The notes beneath the pieces were generated by a model that saw nothing but the letters and a program-made list of their open reading frames with translations, did not search any database and had not been told where the DNA came from. Both the position numbers and the translations under genes were made by a program. Of a stretch of 64,000 nucleotides of DNA, positions 63,421-64,000 are shown in pieces. The number at the start of each line of letters is the position of its first letter. Within the stretch, counting starts at the first letter, position 1. Source of the stretch: Chryseobacterium sp. ISL-6 (GTDB lineage Bacteria; Bacteroidota; Bacteroidia; Flavobacteriales; Weeksellaceae); contig NZ_JAGGPT010000003.1 in the NCBI RefSeq assembly GCF_018613715.1, forward strand, positions 62,001 through 126,000. Direction: 5' to 3'.

Positions 63421-63481
63421 TAGATGTTAGATGTCAGATCTTAGATGTTAGATAAGGTTGCTTCTAATATCTAACATCTAA
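63421..63481. repeat. Heptad-type intergenic inverted repeat
   Basis: Perfect 14-bp arms (63441-63454 ttagatgttagata, 63468-63481 its reverse complement) inside a run of TAGATGT/TCTAACA heptads. Between pdxJ and the MscS gene. It may act as terminator-like structure, or be a low-complexity repeat. Confidence 0.5.
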
Positions 63482-63500
63482 AGTCTAACCTCTCATTAAA

Positions 63501-64000
63501 TTAAACTTTTACGGTTACCTGCATTACCTGCAGATCAAATTCTTTTGAAGCGACTAAAAGGTGATCAAAGATATCTGCCTGAATCTGTTCAAAACGTTCC
63601 CATTTGGAATCATTTGCGAAGCAATAAACCTCCAGGGGAAGCCCATGCGGAGTAATATCCAGCTGACGAACCATCATAACTCCTTTTTTGTCTATATCAG
63701 GATCATTTTCGATATACTTTTGTGCATAATATCTGAAAACCCCAATATTGGTTAATTGCCTTCCGTTTACAATTTTGTCTTTATGTGCAAGCTTCTCTTT
63801 TTCTTTTCTGATTTCTACGCTTTTACCTTCCAGATATTCAGAAATCAAATTAATATCTTTTAACCGTTCAATCTCCTCATCGCTTAAAAATTTAAAAGAA
63901 TTGATATTGAAATAGATCGATTTTTTAATTCTTCGGGTATTGGATTCTGACATAATCTGAAGATTCTTTATCTCAGTAGTTAACAGATCATAGGTTGGAA
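63501..64000 (-). CDS. Mechanosensitive channel, YbdG-like (partial)
   Basis: The C-terminal 166 residues of an MscS-family protein. The window edge cuts the 5' end: the frame stays open beyond the Met at 63953 (PTYDLLTTEIKNLQIMSES), so that Met is internal. SESNTRRIKKSIYFNI, PHGLPLEVYCFANDSKWERFEQIQADIFDHLLV and the LQVMQVTVKV end are typical of the cytoplasmic domain of YbdG-type small-conductance channels that protect against osmotic shock. Confidence 0.85.
   Translation of the reverse strand, partial: PTYDLLTTEIKNLQIMSESNTRRIKKSIYFNINSFKFLSDEEIERLKDINLISEYLEGKSVEIRKEKEKLAHKDKIVNGRQLTNIGVFRYYAQKYIENDPDIDKKGVMMVRQLDITPHGLPLEVYCFANDSKWERFEQIQADIFDHLLVASKEFDLQVMQVTVKV

Noticed and set aside
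1..64000. CRISPR arrays, rRNA, tRNA or insertion sequences
   Set aside because: No regular spacer-repeat arrays, transposase genes or RNA gene signatures were seen on either strand.

Overview
This AT-rich window reads as chromosomal DNA from a Flavobacteriia member, most likely Chryseobacterium or a close Weeksellaceae relative. The reasons are the gldJ-porU-porV block of the type IX secretion system (T9SS), several proteins with T9SS C-terminal sorting domains, a mevalonate-pathway decarboxylase, promoter-like TTG-N(19-23)-TAnnTTTG sequences typical of Bacteroidota, and weak Shine-Dalgarno sequences. No rRNA, tRNA, CRISPR array, insertion sequence or phage block was seen. Genus and function are read from sequence patterns alone.

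Layout. 1-6.4 kb: the end of a possible thioredoxin-family gene, a FabH-type synthase, a CorA channel, an atypical patatin phospholipase, a run of four small genes of unknown role (the first with a DUF2199-type domain) and a TlpA-like thioredoxin. 6.5-13.5 kb: stress and regulation genes (flavodoxin-fold reductase with HxlR regulator, AraC/MazG-like/Tag, SDR, alpha/beta hydrolase, DoxD). 13.5-18.4 kb: a TetR-TolC-HlyD-MFS drug-efflux operon with a promoter overlapped by a probable operator. 18.7-30.7 kb: a T9SS cargo with an S74 chaperone domain, holB, ohr, an aldehyde dehydrogenase, an outer membrane barrel, lptC, anmK, a Nudix hydrolase, murF and gldJ. 30.8-38.9 kb: porU, porV, a FUSC protein and a phosphopantetheinyl transferase. 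39-45 kb: HugZ-like protein, ahcY, YiaA, and two tandem BspA-like surface proteins. 45-58.9 kb: purE and purK split by five genes, TauE/DUF1634, VOC, NTF2-like, endonuclease/exonuclease, mvaD, fadD-like and an epimerase.

The most distinctive system lies at 59.1-61.7 kb: a ribosomal peptide (graspetide, microviridin-type) cluster of two precursor genes followed by two overlapping ATP-grasp ligases. Both precursors carry the PFFASFLEKQ leader helix and a C-terminal TxKYPSD core. A 12-bp hairpin with a U tract separates precursors from ligases and looks like an expression attenuator. The window ends with an alpha/beta hydrolase, pdxJ and a partial YbdG-like mechanosensitive channel.

The genes are linked by the cell surface. 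The window carries part of the T9SS machinery (GldJ, PorU, PorV) and three probable clients (S74 protein, two BspA-like proteins), together with envelope biogenesis genes (lptC, murF, anmK). The peptide cluster probably makes secreted protease inhibitors, but no dedicated exporter or leader peptidase is encoded beside it.
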